From: Oxalobacteraceae bacterium
Lineage (GTDB): Bacteria; Pseudomonadota; Gammaproteobacteria; Burkholderiales; Burkholderiaceae_D
Length of the DNA: 14,188 nucleotides
NCBI GenBank assembly: GCA_027485535.1
Contig: JAIXQV010000247.1
Location: 1 to 14,188, forward strand
Direction: 5' to 3'
Position numbers and translations under genes: made by a program. This document shows positions 13,965 through 14,188 of this stretch, piece by piece (positions within the stretch are counted from its first letter, which is position 1; each line of letters opens with the position of its first letter). The notes below the pieces were generated by a model. That model was not told where the DNA came from and did not search any database. It saw only the letters and a program-made list of their open reading frames with translations.

Positions 13965-14188
13965 ATGATTCTCGTCACCGGCGGCGCCGGCTTCATCGGT
14001 GCTAACTTTGTAATCGACTGGCTGGCTAGTGTTGATGAGCCCATCATCAATCTCGACAAGCTTACGTATGCCGGTAATCCGGATAACCTGAGCACCTTGC
14101 AGGGCGATACGCGCCACCTGTTTGTACACGGCGATATTTGCGATCGCGCGCTGGTATCTTCGCTGCTCGACAAGTACAAGCCCCGCGC
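13965..14188 (+). CDS. rfbB: dTDP-glucose 4,6-dehydratase, N-terminal part (cut by window end)
   Basis: The frame is open to the end of the window (74 complete codons). It starts with the Rossmann glycine motif MILVTGGAGFIGANFV, followed by INLDKLTYAGNPDNL and a VHGDICD segment, all characteristic of RmlB/RfbB. The enzyme converts dTDP-glucose to dTDP-4-keto-6-deoxyglucose, the second step of dTDP-L-rhamnose synthesis used for O-antigen or other surface polysaccharide. LDKLTYAGN distinguishes it from UDP-glucose epimerases of the same superfamily. Other rhamnose genes would be expected downstream but are outside the window. It is divergent from apaH with its own likely promoter. Confidence 0.92.
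   Translation, partial: MILVTGGAGFIGANFVIDWLASVDEPIINLDKLTYAGNPDNLSTLQGDTRHLFVHGDICDRALVSSLLDKYKPR

Noticed and set aside
1..14188. CRISPR arrays, insertion sequences, tRNA/rRNA genes, toxin-antitoxin or defence genes
   Set aside because: No regularly spaced repeats, transposase motifs or tRNA-like cloverleaf sequences were seen, and nearly all bases belong to core genes.

Overview
The window looks like a piece of a moderately GC-rich betaproteobacterial chromosome, most likely Burkholderiales and possibly an Oxalobacteraceae-like lineage. The argument is gene order and protein character: a PilJ/ChpA twitching-motility signalling pair, a class I photolyase, then yqgE-ruvX-pyrR-pyrB-pyrC'-plsC, then apaH divergent from rfbB. 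The family-level placement is recollection of gene order and cannot be checked here. Coding density is very high, with no gap above about 130 bases and no mobile elements, tRNA/rRNA genes, CRISPR arrays or prophage.

Region 1 (1-6926, + strand) is the downstream end of a Pil-Chp chemosensory operon. It holds the last codons of a CheW-like protein (probably pilI), the receptor pilJ, and a long hybrid kinase chpA with two recognisable HPt domains, CheA-type dimerisation, ATPase and CheW domains, and a receiver domain. A signal sensed by PilJ would pass through the CheW adaptor to ChpA and then to response regulators controlling type IV pilus extension and retraction. The chpA linker carries a hexanucleotide microsatellite and other short tandem repeats.

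Region 2 (6931-8415, - strand) is a photolyase gene whose stop lies 4 bases from the chpA stop (convergent). It is divergent from region 3 across an 87-base spacer that holds an extended -10 promoter and a perfect 10-bp palindrome.

Region 3 (8503-13090, + strand) is a tightly packed six-gene operon: yqgE, ruvX, pyrR, pyrB, pyrC', plsC. Every junction overlaps by 4-14 bases except the last, a 16-base gap, so translational coupling is likely. PyrB is an intact aspartate carbamoyltransferase. The dihydroorotase-like protein after it has lost nearly all metal-binding residues, so it is best read as a non-catalytic PyrC' partner that builds the Pseudomonas-type (class A) ATCase complex. A functional dihydroorotase should be encoded elsewhere.

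Region 4 (13020-14188) holds apaH on the - strand, whose 3' end overlaps the plsC 3' end by 71 coding bases, and the start of rfbB (dTDP-glucose 4,6-dehydratase) on the + strand, cut by the window edge. Their 126-base divergent spacer holds -10 candidates in both directions, with a perfect 10-bp palindrome between them.

Most of the window is ordinary conserved chromosome. I see no convincing new multi-gene system. The points most worth a second look are the degenerate dihydroorotase, the possible leaderless yqgE mRNA, the antiparallel plsC/apaH overlap, and the compact, repeat-bearing ChpA.
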